Notes: generated by a model from the sequence alone, not told the origin. Shown: positions 1 to 12,638, counted from the stretch's first letter. The stretch is DNA of 64,000 nt from Flaccisagitta enflata (GCA_965153355.1 OZ231128.1:19034001-19098000); one strand, 5' to 3'. Made by a program: numbers and translations.

Positions 1-6
1 ACTTGA

Positions 7-524
7 TGGACATTCAGCTGGTCAGGTAACTCCACGCCCTTTTCTATCCATGGAAGATAGGAAAAAATGCATTGACATTGTTACCTTTTCTAGAGTACTG
101 AATGCATCTAGATGTATCTCACCCAATTTTCTAAAGGGTAAGAAATATCTGAACATACTCAACAATCTAAAATGAGTAAAAATACTAAGACATTTCCTCC
201 TACCTTCCTCAGCTAAGAAAGGGCGTGACTCTCGAGTTAGCCATTCGTTACAGAAGGCCATCAGTTGCAAAATGGACATTCACCTGATTGGGTAACTCGA
301 AAGTTGTCCCCTCAACCACTTTACTTTTGGACAAGCATTCAGAAGTACATAAACAGACAAAATAGTGGACATTCACCTGTTAGGGTAACCCCCGCCCCTT
401 GGGTTGCCCTTGGTTCCCTGTGGCTTTGGTTTTCCCTAAAAGGTCAAACAGCTTGAAGTACACAAACAAACAGATTATGGATATTCACCTGATTGGGTTA
501 CTAGAAAGTTACCCCTTAACCACT
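7..524. repeat. Degenerate direct repeats of about 93-112 bp
   Basis: A motif of the form TGGACATTCACCTGATTGGG followed by TAACT recurs at 7, 273, 366 and 478. The last copies are preceded by a related GAAGTACA(C/T)AAACA segment, giving a repeat unit near 112 bp. No coding exon is visible. The array lies just beyond the 3' side of the Helentron gene and could be its subterminal region or unrelated flank. Confidence 0.6.
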
Positions 525-525
525 G

Positions 526-1083
526 TACAGGGTGTTTCACATCAAATGATATATAAGCAAACAATGTTGTTCTGCTTCTAAAAATAAAAAACTATTCTGA
601 AAATAGATTCATTGAGCTCTTAAAATCCGATTTTTCATGTAAAAATTTCATTGGTTTAAGTTGAGTAGTTTGGCCACAATATAGATTTGAAGTAAAATGA
701 ATATTTAAAGTCAATGTGTTTTTCTTCCTGGAAGCTTTTCTTTAAATCATTCTCACGTCTAAACGGTTTGCCAGATTGGACTCAAATGAAAGAAAATTAG
801 AATATCTTTTATTTGAGACCAATCTGGCTCAAACCAATTGGACGTGAGAATGATTTGAAGAAAAACTTCCAGGATGAAGTAAACATTGACAGTAAATATT
901 CATTTTATCTAAAATCTATATTAACTTATTGTGGCTAAATTACTCAACTTAAATAAATGAAATTTTTACATGAAAAATCGGCGTTTAAGAGCTTTATGAA
1001 TCTTTTTACAGAATTGTTTCCTCATTCTCAGAAGTAAAATGACATTGTTTTCTTATATAACATTTGATGTGAAACACCCTGTA
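526..1083. mobile_element. Palindromic TA-flanked element (MITE/foldback)
   Basis: The two halves are imperfect inverted copies along their whole length. The ends are CAGGGTGTTTCACATC and its complement, flanked by TA on both sides (526-527 and 1082-1083). The TA duplication fits Tc1/mariner-type insertion. There is no transposase, so it is non-autonomous. A related end (CAGGG.GT.CCA) occurs in the foldback at 47180. Confidence 0.8.
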
Positions 1084-1100
1084 GTTATCCAAAGATAACT
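1083..1100. other. Perfect hairpin beside the Helentron 3' side
   Basis: AGTTATC (1083-1089), a 4-nt loop and GATAACT (1094-1100) form a perfect 7-bp stem, 106 bp beyond the stop codon of the minus-strand Helentron gene. Helitrons and Helentrons carry a short hairpin near the 3' end, so this is a candidate 3' stem-loop. The adjoining TA element may have inserted in or beside it. The true terminus is not resolved. Confidence 0.4.
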
Positions 1101-1116
1101 ATTTCATTTATTCAAC

Positions 1117-1174
1117 AATGAATTGTTGGGCACGAAGGGGCCGATGACCTATGCTTTTTCAGAATGAATTGTTG
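1117..1174. mobile_element. 34-bp fragment of B-family inverted repeat between 12-bp direct repeats
   Basis: AATGAATTGTTG occurs at 1117-1128 and again at 1163-1174. The 34 bases between them (1129-1162) match the B-family inverted repeat (GAAGGGGCCGATGACCTATGC), but the first half of the GC hairpin is missing. This looks like a tiny insertion with a target-site duplication, in the 3' flank of the Helentron gene. Confidence 0.6.
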
Positions 1175-1205
1175 AATCGTTCTTTCTCCAGCTTCATACC
1201 TTCTT

Positions 1206-4200
1206 TCACTGTTGGGCGTCTAGATGTTCATGTGATACTTGCTGTTTGTAAATGAAGAGATTTGCTTTCTCCAATGCCAGAACACTAGTTGAGGTAATGG
1301 TTGCATCATTAATTTCAAACCACTCTTCCCCTGATTTTCTGCAACATACATAATGCCCTGCATTTGCATTTGGTCCAATATGTTTGATTACAGAAATTAG
1401 TTCAAAATCAGTTGGTCCTTCTGAAGTATTGATCACTAAATTTTGGGGAACAATACAGGCAGTATTGACTTTTGTGTTGTTTGGTCCTGCTCGATTCAAA
1501 TTCACCATAAGAAATCTTGGTTTCCCATCTATCACTAATTTTCTTTGACACTGAAATTTACATTCAACATTATTGCAAACTTTTTCTGAATTTTCAAACT
1601 GATTGAAAAGGTTCAACAAAGCCTCCTTTAAATCAAATTTGCCTTGTTTAATGAGTTTTTGATGAAACAAAACTGACAGAATTGTTTCTCTCAATCTGAC
1701 AGTTTGGTTAGATTCACAATTAGGACAATGATAGGTTTCAATCTGAAAATGACCTAAAGGTGACAAACTGTCACAATGATTGATAAACTCTTGAAACGCT
1801 TCGACAGCATCTTCTTGACTCTTCAGTCGCCACTCTTCAAATTTCCCAATTGACATCAAGAAGGCTTGTTTAATAGAGACATCAAATATTTGCTCAGTGT
1901 ATAAATCAAGTTTTTCAGAATGTACATTGCCCTTACTCAATATCCAATTGAATATAGCACTACAACTATCAGTATTTTTAGTCCCTGTAAACTTCTTGTC
2001 AATTGAAAAAATTGCCCATAACACCTGAAAGATAGAATTCAACCAACAAGTATTGTGTTGGTTTTGTAAGCCCTGAAAGGAGTTTGCTAAAGAAATGCAG
2101 GAATTAGTTTGTATGGTCTCTGTATCAGTCTCAATGCTAAAAGGACCATCAATGGGTTGACAATCGCATTTTTCAGACAACTTACTTTCATTATGGGCTT
2201 TTACATGGTCAAGATGTTCTTTGATTTGAGGCTTTTCTCCAATGTCCATCATGAGAGAGTCATCATCCAAATTCAAGACAGCGATAATACTATGATGGTC
2301 AGAAAAATAAGAAGGATTAACCCAATGCAACAGATCATCATTAAAATTGGCATACAAATGGTCAATACGCGTCATCCATTTAGTCGTTGGTAGAGTTATA
2401 CAATTGTTAAACCCTTTTTCCAACAAACATGCTATGTCATCCTTGTGGTTGAAGTCACCGCCTATCAATATTCTTGGAAACTCATTACATCTGTTCAAAG
2501 CTTTGTTCACACAAGTGTGTACAAAGCTTAAAGGGCACTTTGGACTGAAATACACAGCAACAATTATCGTATCATCTATCTTGCAAGTTAGAGCAGTTCC
2601 ATGGTATCCATCATTTTTCTCATGTATTTTATGAAGAACCTCTATATCAACATCCGGCTTAGCCATAATCACAATTCCTCCAGGGATCCGTAAATGGGTA
2701 TCCATAGAGATCTGATCTTTCAGAATAAAACCATCAATGGATAGATTAACCAAAGACTTTAACCGACTGTCCAAGAAAAAACAGACATCTGCCGCCATTG
2801 TGCTGAAGTCCATTTTGATGTCTTCCAGATGAGGCAAAATGCTATTTACATTATGAAACACTATTTTTAATGCTGCTTTGGGGAACTTGTACAATGGTTT
2901 CCACACCAAATCGACCTCTTTCTTTTCAAGTTCCTTAAACGCATTACAAACTTTGTCCTCTGTGATCGGCAATGGAAACTTCTTCTTTCTGCGTTCAGCT
3001 TCTTTGAAGAAAGGGTCAGTAAAAGTGCCAACAATATGTAGATTCTCTAATTTATCGCTCCTTGAGAATGCCACATATTGTTCCCTTCTTGACAATGCTT
3101 TTTTATCTAGATGTACCACCGTATGTATGCCAATGTTATTGTTTCCTTGACATTTGGCGATGGTGAAGGCATACCCATAACTTAACGGGAACTGCTTTAT
3201 AATTCCAAATATTTTAATTCGAGATGTTGGAAATTGCTTGGTTATTTTGGTAATGGGCGTCCAACCATCATTGCATCTCTTTGCATATTTACTGCTATTT
3301 CTAATTCTTGATCTAGCATCGACACCTACTTTCTCATTGTCAAATTTAACCCACAATGTCAAAGGACGATTTTTAGAGCTGAAGTCAATGTCCATAAGAG
3401 TACCAATAGCTCCATTGACAAGACCATCGTTGATGCAAATGTTGGTGGGGATAAAGTATCTGCCCCCAATCTTTAACGATAGATGCAAAAGCAAACCCAT
3501 TGTTGCTTTTGGATTATTATCAGTCTTGATCTTAGTCAGAAGAGTCTGTTTCACATCTTTTGTCGCATCACCTAACAGCGTAACTATTGCATCAACATCA
3601 TGTTTAGCAGTTTCTAATTTGTCAAGTGTTTCAAGATTGTGTTGATCCACATCTTTGTTTTCTTGAAAATAATCAACCCTGCAATTAGGTAAAAAGTTAA
3701 TGGCTTGCTCTTTAATTTCCCGGGATTTAAAGAGTTTCACACTCTCAGCTTTCATGGGGGAGGATGGATCAGAAAGATCGTTTAGTGCCTGAATGTAAGC
3801 CAAATCATCTTGTCTCATGATCTCACTCAAAGTAAAACTTTGAAAGCTTTTAAACAAAAAGTCCCCTACAATAGGTCCACAAGGATGTTTCTTGTCAGGT
3901 TCAAAGATCCAGTCATCGAACATAGGGCCCAGTTGACGAGGATCTCCAAAGAAAACCGCGTCAAGTCCCCCATAATCACTTGTAGTCTGTTTTATTGTTT
4001 TCAAGTGTTTATTGATTTTAGTATTCATGTGGGCCCCTATGTATGTAAATTCATCCGCACACAAAAATTTGATGTTGGCAAAAGCATCAATCAACTGCTG
4101 CAATCGTTTGTCACTAATCAGGCCAAAAACAGAATCATCAGAAAGATTTTGGTTAATTTTCATGCCTAAAGCGCTGTGGAATGTCAAACCGCCCGAGTTG

Positions 4201-7200
4201 AAAGCGGCATTTCCGGTAAATGCGCATATTATGGAATAGGCAGAGTTTGGGTCATTACTCCTCAAATTTGAGTAAAAATTGTCAACCCACATATTTAGAG
4301 CTTGTAACAATCTAGACTTGCCAGTTCCTGCGGGACCCATTATCATGATTCTGATGGGAATACTCAACTGCACTCTTCTGATAATGTCATAGAAAATTTC
4401 TTTCTGTCTTCTGTTTAAACTTCTGTAAACAGCATTCTGTTCTTCCGCAATGGAAGTACATTTCTTAATTTTTACATCTTCATTTCTGAAGTAATCTTCG
4501 CCTAGTTCATGGATCAAATCAAGGTCAACATGTTCCTTATCAATGACTCCATCATTTTGCAACTCATTGACCATTGCGGCAGCACTTTCATCATTGTCTA
4601 ACGATGGTACAATGTTATCTTGAAAGTCATCAATTTCAGGGTCTTTTGATAATGTTTCCAAGGTCTGTTCGTCAATCTTATGTAACTCAGACTTCTTGTC
4701 CTCCAAGTACTCTTTCAAAGATAGATAATGATCTGTGTAGGTATCAAAATCACCATAAAGCTTATCTTCGTTTCGCCATGGAACAAATAACATCAAAAGA
4801 ACTCTTGCATAATTCTCCATATCCATCTCTGGAGAATATTGATGATATTGAAGAATTCTTTTCTTACCAGATACGCCTAAAGCATAGTCCACCAAGCACA
4901 ATTTTTCATCATCTACAGATCTTTTGCTATATCTACCATGTAAATTTTCAATGAAAATGTCTTCATCATTATCTTTCATGTGTTTCAATTGATCTTTACC
5001 TTTTAGCATTTTGACCCGTTCATTTTTGGGATAAGTGTTTATAAAAACCTTTGTCCTGGTGGATTGAGTTTTATGCATTTGACAAAGGTCATACGCCACT
5101 TCTTGAGCAGATACCTCGCTGGCACCCTGAAATTCTTTGCAAATTCGAGTCATTTTTGTTTTGAGAGAAGAGTTTTTCTTCTTACAATCAGCCACAACCT
5201 GTCGTAAGAGTCGACTCATTCCTCGGTACGACTTTCCAATGTAATTGATGACATACATACAAACGGAATATGGATCCAATATGTATTGGATATCCATATT
5301 CCCAATCCAGGCTTTTAAAAGATCATCGTTGTAATTGTTCACCCTCACATCTTTTACATCCCTTTTCATAAATACCTCTGCTCTTTTCAAGGTAGAAGCG
5401 ATCGCAATATAGTATTGCTCTAGGTCCATTTCTAAAGCAGTGAGGTATTCTTGAAAAGTCATGGTGAAAAATTTGGGATCATTCAGATCCATCTCATCAA
5501 GAAATTTCTTTATACGAGCTGTACGATCTTTGTTCTCCTGAATGAATTGCATTTTGAGACGTTCTTGAACATCCTCATCAACATCAGGGAATCTTTTCTT
5601 GATATAGACAGTCCAATCAAGAGGTTCTATGATCCTGGTTTTATCCATGGGATGTCGTGGAAATCTAAACCTGCATTTCTTTCTCCCTTTCTTTTTACAG
5701 CATTCCGTGTGCTTGTGAATTTGGCAACGCAGATGAAACGGAACATTTTCTCTATCTTCAGAAGAGATGGAGCAATTGACATACTTGTCAATGTATTCAG
5801 ATATTTCTTCATTGCTTTGAATTCCATACTTTGGAGCATCGTGCTTCCACATGATCATGTGAACATGTGGAGAGCCGCGTTGCTGGAATTCGATGCGGAA
5901 AAAGTAATCATCCAAGTTGGCTTCATAATGCAGTTTTTCTTTCAAAACTGTCTTCAGGAATGCTTCGAAGCGATGATTGAAATGACGCGCACATAGAACA
6001 GCATTTCCTCTTATCAACTCCACTTTTTTTTCCCAACTCATGTCGTAGACTTCTTCTTCAGATAGTATTTTGCCATCTTTATCTCTTTGCAAAGACCGAA
6101 TCAACTCGGGCCACCAAGTTTCACACGCAGTGAAAGTCAGAAACCATGTCGGCATCCCGAGTTGACGCACCATGGCAAACAACTCCCCCTTGACCTTTTG
6201 CCAGTAAGCGGGACTACATCGATTGGAAGCTAATACCTTCTTCATGTTGATATTTATATTATTTTTGTGGAGAATCGTTTCCGCCTTTCGAAAAATGGAA
6301 AACGGATATGTTGGATGCGTTCTATATCTGTTGTCTTCATGCATGAGCTGAAGTTTACATTTATCCTTGAACGACATGGCAACAATGTGTTCTTTTGGCT
6401 TCACTCCGGCGTTGAGAGTTGGGTAAGCCAAATCCTCACAGTGCTCATCAAGTGTCATGGGCAAAGGTGTTTCCCCTTCACCAGGAGCCACTGACAAATC
6501 ATTCCTGGCATACACCATGTCTTGCAGCTCATCTATTTCATTGATGATCATCGTGTCATCATTACCTATGTTTGTTGGGTAATCATCACCCAACTCATCC
6601 CAATCATCGTCGTCATCATCATCATCTTCATCCACTTGAATGTCAAGATTTTCACCTTGATTACTTGATGAAGACTCCTTACCAAGCTCCATTCCTTTCA
6701 TGCTTTCTTGCAGATTCGCCTCATTGATTTCATTGAGTGTTTCAAAATTGTTGGTAACAATCTCTACTCCAGCTTCTTTGTACAATTCAGAATCAACCAG
6801 AATGCTCAGAGCTTGTTTTACCTTGTTTACGTCAATGTTCTGAGCCAGGTAGTCATGATCATAAGACATCTTGCGTTTAAAATGCAATTGCATGACTTGA
6901 TTATCAAGTCTGGGGCATGGCAATTGCAAATTAAGTTTTCCAAGATCTATAGGGACATTAACAACATTACTTTTTATGCCCCTCTGCCTATCGCAGCCCA
7001 GTTTTTGCAATCTCATAAACTGAACACGTGGGGCGACGCATCTCTCCTCTCCTTCATTCAATGACTTTACCTCAGGAGGTACATAAGGCAATTCATTACC
7101 GTTTATAACTGCGTACTTAGGCATCTTACAATTCTTTAAATTTGCATGGCAGGTGTTGCAGATATACTCGTTTCCATCAAAACTCAATTTGTTTGTCCTG

Positions 7201-9716
7201 CAATTATATTGCTTACCACCAATTTTTACTACAGGATCCAATTTTTTATTCATTTTTACCACTTGATTTTCAAACAGACTTCGGTGACAGACAGTGCAGA
7301 TGAAGTCAGATCCATACTTGATGAGATCATAAAAATTTTGATACTGAGAGACAATTGCCCGTCTGTTTACTTTGTAGCTCTCATCATGCATTCTCATTGC
7401 TGTTAACTTTAAATTTTTTGCTAATCTCAAATTTCTTTGATGCGCTTTTGCACCTTTGTATCTTTTCATTTTGGTAACTGATTGTTTAGCTTTATTTTCT
7501 TTGTAAGCAGAACGTTTTCTGGTTAATACATCATTTTGATTTTCTTTATAGTGACTCTGCTTGTTTGTCAAAATTTGATCTTTGTTCTGATCATAATGCA
7601 ATTGCCTATCTGTCAAAATTTTATCTTTGTTCTGATCATAATGCAATTGCCTATCTGTCAAAATTTTATCTTTGTTCTGATCATAATGCAATTGCCTATC
7701 TGTCAAAATTTTATCTTTGTTCTGATCATAATGCAATTGCTTGTTAATCAAAATTTGATCTTTGTTTTGATCATAATGCAAATGCCTGTTTGTCAAAATT
7801 TGATCTTTGTTTTGATCATAATGTGACTGTTTATTTGTCAAAATTGTATCTTTGTTCAAATCATAATGTACATGCTTATCTGACAAAATTCGATCTTTGT
7901 TTTTCTCATAATAATCTTTCATCCGTCCTCTGGCCTTGGATAGTATTTCCTGTTTTTCTGCTTCAGATAGATTTTTCGCCCTTGCTTCACGTCTTCTTTT
8001 TTGCCTTCTTGCTTCTTCACTCTTTGATCTTTTTCCTCCACCAAACAAGGAAGATTTTTCTTTGTTTCTTCTTCTATGATTCCCCAAGCTTGAGTTAACT
8101 TCATCATTGTTTTGACTAGTGAAGTTATCCACTAGTGTTTCAATTTTACCATCTTTTTTTTCCAATTGTATGAGACACCCACGCTTTGAATTGTAAGTCA
8201 GAGATATTTTATCCTCTTTATCTTTTGAATCTTTTGACAGACTCTTTACCATAGGATTGAGAAACTGTTTGATTTTTTTCATAACCTTCTTTGATTGTCC
8301 CCTTGAAAGATTTATTGGATGAGTGATTTTCTTTTTTGGATAATCATCAGTCAATTCATCATAATCATGATCATCAGCCACACCAGAATCAATACCATTA
8401 TCATCACCAGCATCACCATTACCCTTACGCAGGAAGGAATATTTCTGTTTTACAGAAAAAGTATTTTTCACCTGATGTTGTCTTTGATTTTTGAAATCGG
8501 TTAATTTTTGGTGTAATTTTGCCAGCAAGTTTGGGTCCCTCTCAAATTGCTTCTTCAATTGAGGTTTTCTTCTTGTTGATGGGGAAGGGTCCAACCTAGA
8601 ATTTTGTTTGCCCAAACACCGTCCCCTTGATACCTCTGGTTGGTTCCAAGAACTTTCTGGTTGCTCATACCAAGGACTCTTTTGTTTTCGCTGTTTCTTA
8701 TGTTGTTCTTCTCGCTGTTGGTTTGTGTTGCTAACTTTCTTTTGCCGAATCAGCTTTGGTTTGGCGCGAGGAAGATGATTGGGCTGTGTAAAACAAATTT
8801 CAATGTTAGAAACAGGAGGAACCCACTGATCTGCTTTTTTGGGCTTCTTTCGCATTTTGCGAAGGGTAGGAACAGATTTTGGCAAAGTGACAGATGACTT
8901 TGACACTTGCTCAGAAGTTTTTTTGATAGGACCTCTGAAAGAAACATCTTGAGCAAGGCAGCACTGTAGAATGAAAGGATTAGGATTAGGCTTTTCTTTT
9001 CGAACCACCTTTGGAATAGCGACCTGCGGTTCAAATGAAAATGTAGCTGAGGCTTTGGGCAAAGGAGGGAAGTCATCCTGTGAAAGGGCAAATTTTGTTC
9101 TGGGTTTGAGAAGGTACTGTACCATTTTAAGCTTGCCATCTGTCTGGCCTTTTCTACCATCTGTCAAATGCAACCCATCTAATGACAAGTAGGGGAGCCA
9201 ATCATCAAGAGGAGGTGAAACAACCGACCTCACTTGATTTTTGTGACATTCACAAACTGAGAAACATCTCTGATAGAGTAAAATGGCGTTGTTTGTTGTG
9301 TCTATCCAGCTTTTGGATCCACATTCAGGATGATTGTGAATCATATCTGAGTTTTTGGACAGTCGGCGCATTGGGATGGGAGCCAAAACAAGCTTGGTTA
9401 GAGGATATTGTGTACAAAACCCATGAACAAGATCATTGCGCATTCTCGCAATCGATTTGCACTTCATCACATGGCAGTCATCCTCATTATGATTGAAATC
9501 ATTCGCACCAGCAACCAAAAAGACAAAGTCATAAGACTTTTGCAGCATGAGATTGTGAACCTCGCCATTGCCGCCTATAAGCTGATCAGTGGTTTTACCT
9601 GGGAAACACTGAACACTCAACTCACTCAAACCATAATTCTTGATCAAAAGCCGTCTTGCTGCGAATGAGCATCCCTTCATAAGACTATCTGCTAATAGCA
9701 GTCCAATAGTCTTCAT
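1206..9716 (-). CDS. Helentron-type rolling-circle transposon polyprotein (SGNH - DUF6570-like - HUH/Y2 Rep - Pif1 helicase - EEP endonuclease - USP protease)
   Basis: One uninterrupted 2,836-residue frame encodes a rolling-circle transposase. Domains in order: an SGNH/GDSL-hydrolase-like N-terminus (ADSL at 9-12, GAND at 70-73, DGLH at 180-183); a basic, disordered stretch; about eight 15-residue HYDQNKDQILTNRQL-type repeats (about 600-735); a Cys-rich DUF6570-like region (about 800-940); a Helitron Rep nuclease with HVH at 1284-1286 and tyrosines 1488 and 1492 (YVINY); a Pif1/RecD-like helicase with Walker A GPAGTGKS at 1794-1801 and DE at 1888-1889; an exonuclease/endonuclease/phosphatase domain with GGDFNH (D2421) and SDHH (D2473-H2475); and a ubiquitin-specific-protease domain with Cys2557, CxxC pairs and His2788. 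Rep plus helicase plus endonuclease is the Helentron layout. Known Helentrons usually carry an OTU protease, so the USP and the SGNH module are unusual. All key residues are present, so it may be active. The start follows a TATAAAG motif. Confidence 0.93.
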   Translation of the reverse strand: MKTIGLLLADSLMKGCSFAARRLLIKNYGLSELSVQCFPGKTTDQLIGGNGEVHNLMLQKSYDFVFLVAGANDFNHNEDDCHVMKCKSIARMRNDLVHGFCTQYPLTKLVLAPIPMRRLSKNSDMIHNHPECGSKSWIDTTNNAILLYQRCFSVCECHKNQVRSVVSPPLDDWLPYLSLDGLHLTDGRKGQTDGKLKMVQYLLKPRTKFALSQDDFPPLPKASATFSFEPQVAIPKVVRKEKPNPNPFILQCCLAQDVSFRGPIKKTSEQVSKSSVTLPKSVPTLRKMRKKPKKADQWVPPVSNIEICFTQPNHLPRAKPKLIRQKKVSNTNQQREEQHKKQRKQKSPWYEQPESSWNQPEVSRGRCLGKQNSRLDPSPSTRRKPQLKKQFERDPNLLAKLHQKLTDFKNQRQHQVKNTFSVKQKYSFLRKGNGDAGDDNGIDSGVADDHDYDELTDDYPKKKITHPINLSRGQSKKVMKKIKQFLNPMVKSLSKDSKDKEDKISLTYNSKRGCLIQLEKKDGKIETLVDNFTSQNNDEVNSSLGNHRRRNKEKSSLFGGGKRSKSEEARRQKRRREARAKNLSEAEKQEILSKARGRMKDYYEKNKDRILSDKHVHYDLNKDTILTNKQSHYDQNKDQILTNRHLHYDQNKDQILINKQLHYDQNKDKILTDRQLHYDQNKDKILTDRQLHYDQNKDKILTDRQLHYDQNKDQILTNKQSHYKENQNDVLTRKRSAYKENKAKQSVTKMKRYKGAKAHQRNLRLAKNLKLTAMRMHDESYKVNRRAIVSQYQNFYDLIKYGSDFICTVCHRSLFENQVVKMNKKLDPVVKIGGKQYNCRTNKLSFDGNEYICNTCHANLKNCKMPKYAVINGNELPYVPPEVKSLNEGEERCVAPRVQFMRLQKLGCDRQRGIKSNVVNVPIDLGKLNLQLPCPRLDNQVMQLHFKRKMSYDHDYLAQNIDVNKVKQALSILVDSELYKEAGVEIVTNNFETLNEINEANLQESMKGMELGKESSSSNQGENLDIQVDEDDDDDDDDWDELGDDYPTNIGNDDTMIINEIDELQDMVYARNDLSVAPGEGETPLPMTLDEHCEDLAYPTLNAGVKPKEHIVAMSFKDKCKLQLMHEDNRYRTHPTYPFSIFRKAETILHKNNININMKKVLASNRCSPAYWQKVKGELFAMVRQLGMPTWFLTFTACETWWPELIRSLQRDKDGKILSEEEVYDMSWEKKVELIRGNAVLCARHFNHRFEAFLKTVLKEKLHYEANLDDYFFRIEFQQRGSPHVHMIMWKHDAPKYGIQSNEEISEYIDKYVNCSISSEDRENVPFHLRCQIHKHTECCKKKGRKKCRFRFPRHPMDKTRIIEPLDWTVYIKKRFPDVDEDVQERLKMQFIQENKDRTARIKKFLDEMDLNDPKFFTMTFQEYLTALEMDLEQYYIAIASTLKRAEVFMKRDVKDVRVNNYNDDLLKAWIGNMDIQYILDPYSVCMYVINYIGKSYRGMSRLLRQVVADCKKKNSSLKTKMTRICKEFQGASEVSAQEVAYDLCQMHKTQSTRTKVFINTYPKNERVKMLKGKDQLKHMKDNDEDIFIENLHGRYSKRSVDDEKLCLVDYALGVSGKKRILQYHQYSPEMDMENYARVLLMLFVPWRNEDKLYGDFDTYTDHYLSLKEYLEDKKSELHKIDEQTLETLSKDPEIDDFQDNIVPSLDNDESAAAMVNELQNDGVIDKEHVDLDLIHELGEDYFRNEDVKIKKCTSIAEEQNAVYRSLNRRQKEIFYDIIRRVQLSIPIRIMIMGPAGTGKSRLLQALNMWVDNFYSNLRSNDPNSAYSIICAFTGNAAFNSGGLTFHSALGMKINQNLSDDSVFGLISDKRLQQLIDAFANIKFLCADEFTYIGAHMNTKINKHLKTIKQTTSDYGGLDAVFFGDPRQLGPMFDDWIFEPDKKHPCGPIVGDFLFKSFQSFTLSEIMRQDDLAYIQALNDLSDPSSPMKAESVKLFKSREIKEQAINFLPNCRVDYFQENKDVDQHNLETLDKLETAKHDVDAIVTLLGDATKDVKQTLLTKIKTDNNPKATMGLLLHLSLKIGGRYFIPTNICINDGLVNGAIGTLMDIDFSSKNRPLTLWVKFDNEKVGVDARSRIRNSSKYAKRCNDGWTPITKITKQFPTSRIKIFGIIKQFPLSYGYAFTIAKCQGNNNIGIHTVVHLDKKALSRREQYVAFSRSDKLENLHIVGTFTDPFFKEAERRKKKFPLPITEDKVCNAFKELEKKEVDLVWKPLYKFPKAALKIVFHNVNSILPHLEDIKMDFSTMAADVCFFLDSRLKSLVNLSIDGFILKDQISMDTHLRIPGGIVIMAKPDVDIEVLHKIHEKNDGYHGTALTCKIDDTIIVAVYFSPKCPLSFVHTCVNKALNRCNEFPRILIGGDFNHKDDIACLLEKGFNNCITLPTTKWMTRIDHLYANFNDDLLHWVNPSYFSDHHSIIAVLNLDDDSLMMDIGEKPQIKEHLDHVKAHNESKLSEKCDCQPIDGPFSIETDTETIQTNSCISLANSFQGLQNQHNTCWLNSIFQVLWAIFSIDKKFTGTKNTDSCSAIFNWILSKGNVHSEKLDLYTEQIFDVSIKQAFLMSIGKFEEWRLKSQEDAVEAFQEFINHCDSLSPLGHFQIETYHCPNCESNQTVRLRETILSVLFHQKLIKQGKFDLKEALLNLFNQFENSEKVCNNVECKFQCQRKLVIDGKPRFLMVNLNRAGPNNTKVNTACIVPQNLVINTSEGPTDFELISVIKHIGPNANAGHYVCCRKSGEEWFEINDATITSTSVLALEKANLFIYKQQVSHEHLDAQQ

Positions 9717-9720
9717 CTTT

Positions 9721-9771
9721 AATCAGGTTACTACCTTTTCAAACAATTAACATGACCTGATTTTCTTTATA
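9721..9771 (-). promoter_or_regulatory. Candidate promoter of the Helentron gene
   Basis: On the minus strand TATAAAG (9771-9765) lies about 50 nt before the ATG at 9716. Between them is an 8-bp inverted repeat, AATCAGGT (9721-9728) and ACCTGATT (9755-9762). ACCTGATT also occurs in the direct repeats at 273 and 478 on the other side of the gene. The promoter call is inference. Confidence 0.4.
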
Positions 9772-9929
9772 AAGGAAGCTTCTGTATCAACTGTTCCAAG
9801 AATCTCCAAGATTACCGCGTTACATGATCTGAAATGGTAGAACCACAAGAATAAAATAAAAGAAAACTAGATAAATTTTCTGTCATGAACAAGTCTCTTA
9901 TTGTCATTTTTTTTCATTTGTCTATCCTT

Positions 9930-10145
<216 letters not shown>

Positions 10146-10368
10146 CACACACATGCACCGACCAATACACGCACTAACGCCCTTTATTACCAGCAGATTT
10201 CTTTTTACTTTTTTCATACTGAAATTCTTTTTGTGCGACTGTACTGATTTTTATCCAAATCAGTACAGACTTTTTTCAGAGGTCGGTTTCTTTGGTGGAT
10301 CTTTTTCCCCATAAGAGAGAGAACAAAGGACAGACTAAACGGGCTACCGTCCCTACACCCAAAACAGA

Positions 10369-11760
<1,392 letters not shown>

Positions 11761-11775
11761 AATCGGCTAGGACAA

Positions 11776-12638
<863 letters not shown>

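Noticed and set aside
1250-2100. Separate host ubiquitin-specific protease gene
   Set aside because: The USP segment is in the same uninterrupted frame and lacks its own start region or introns.
2250-2870. LINE-type endonuclease gene
   Set aside because: The EEP motifs are in frame with the upstream Rep/helicase and there is no reverse transcriptase, so they belong to the Helentron.
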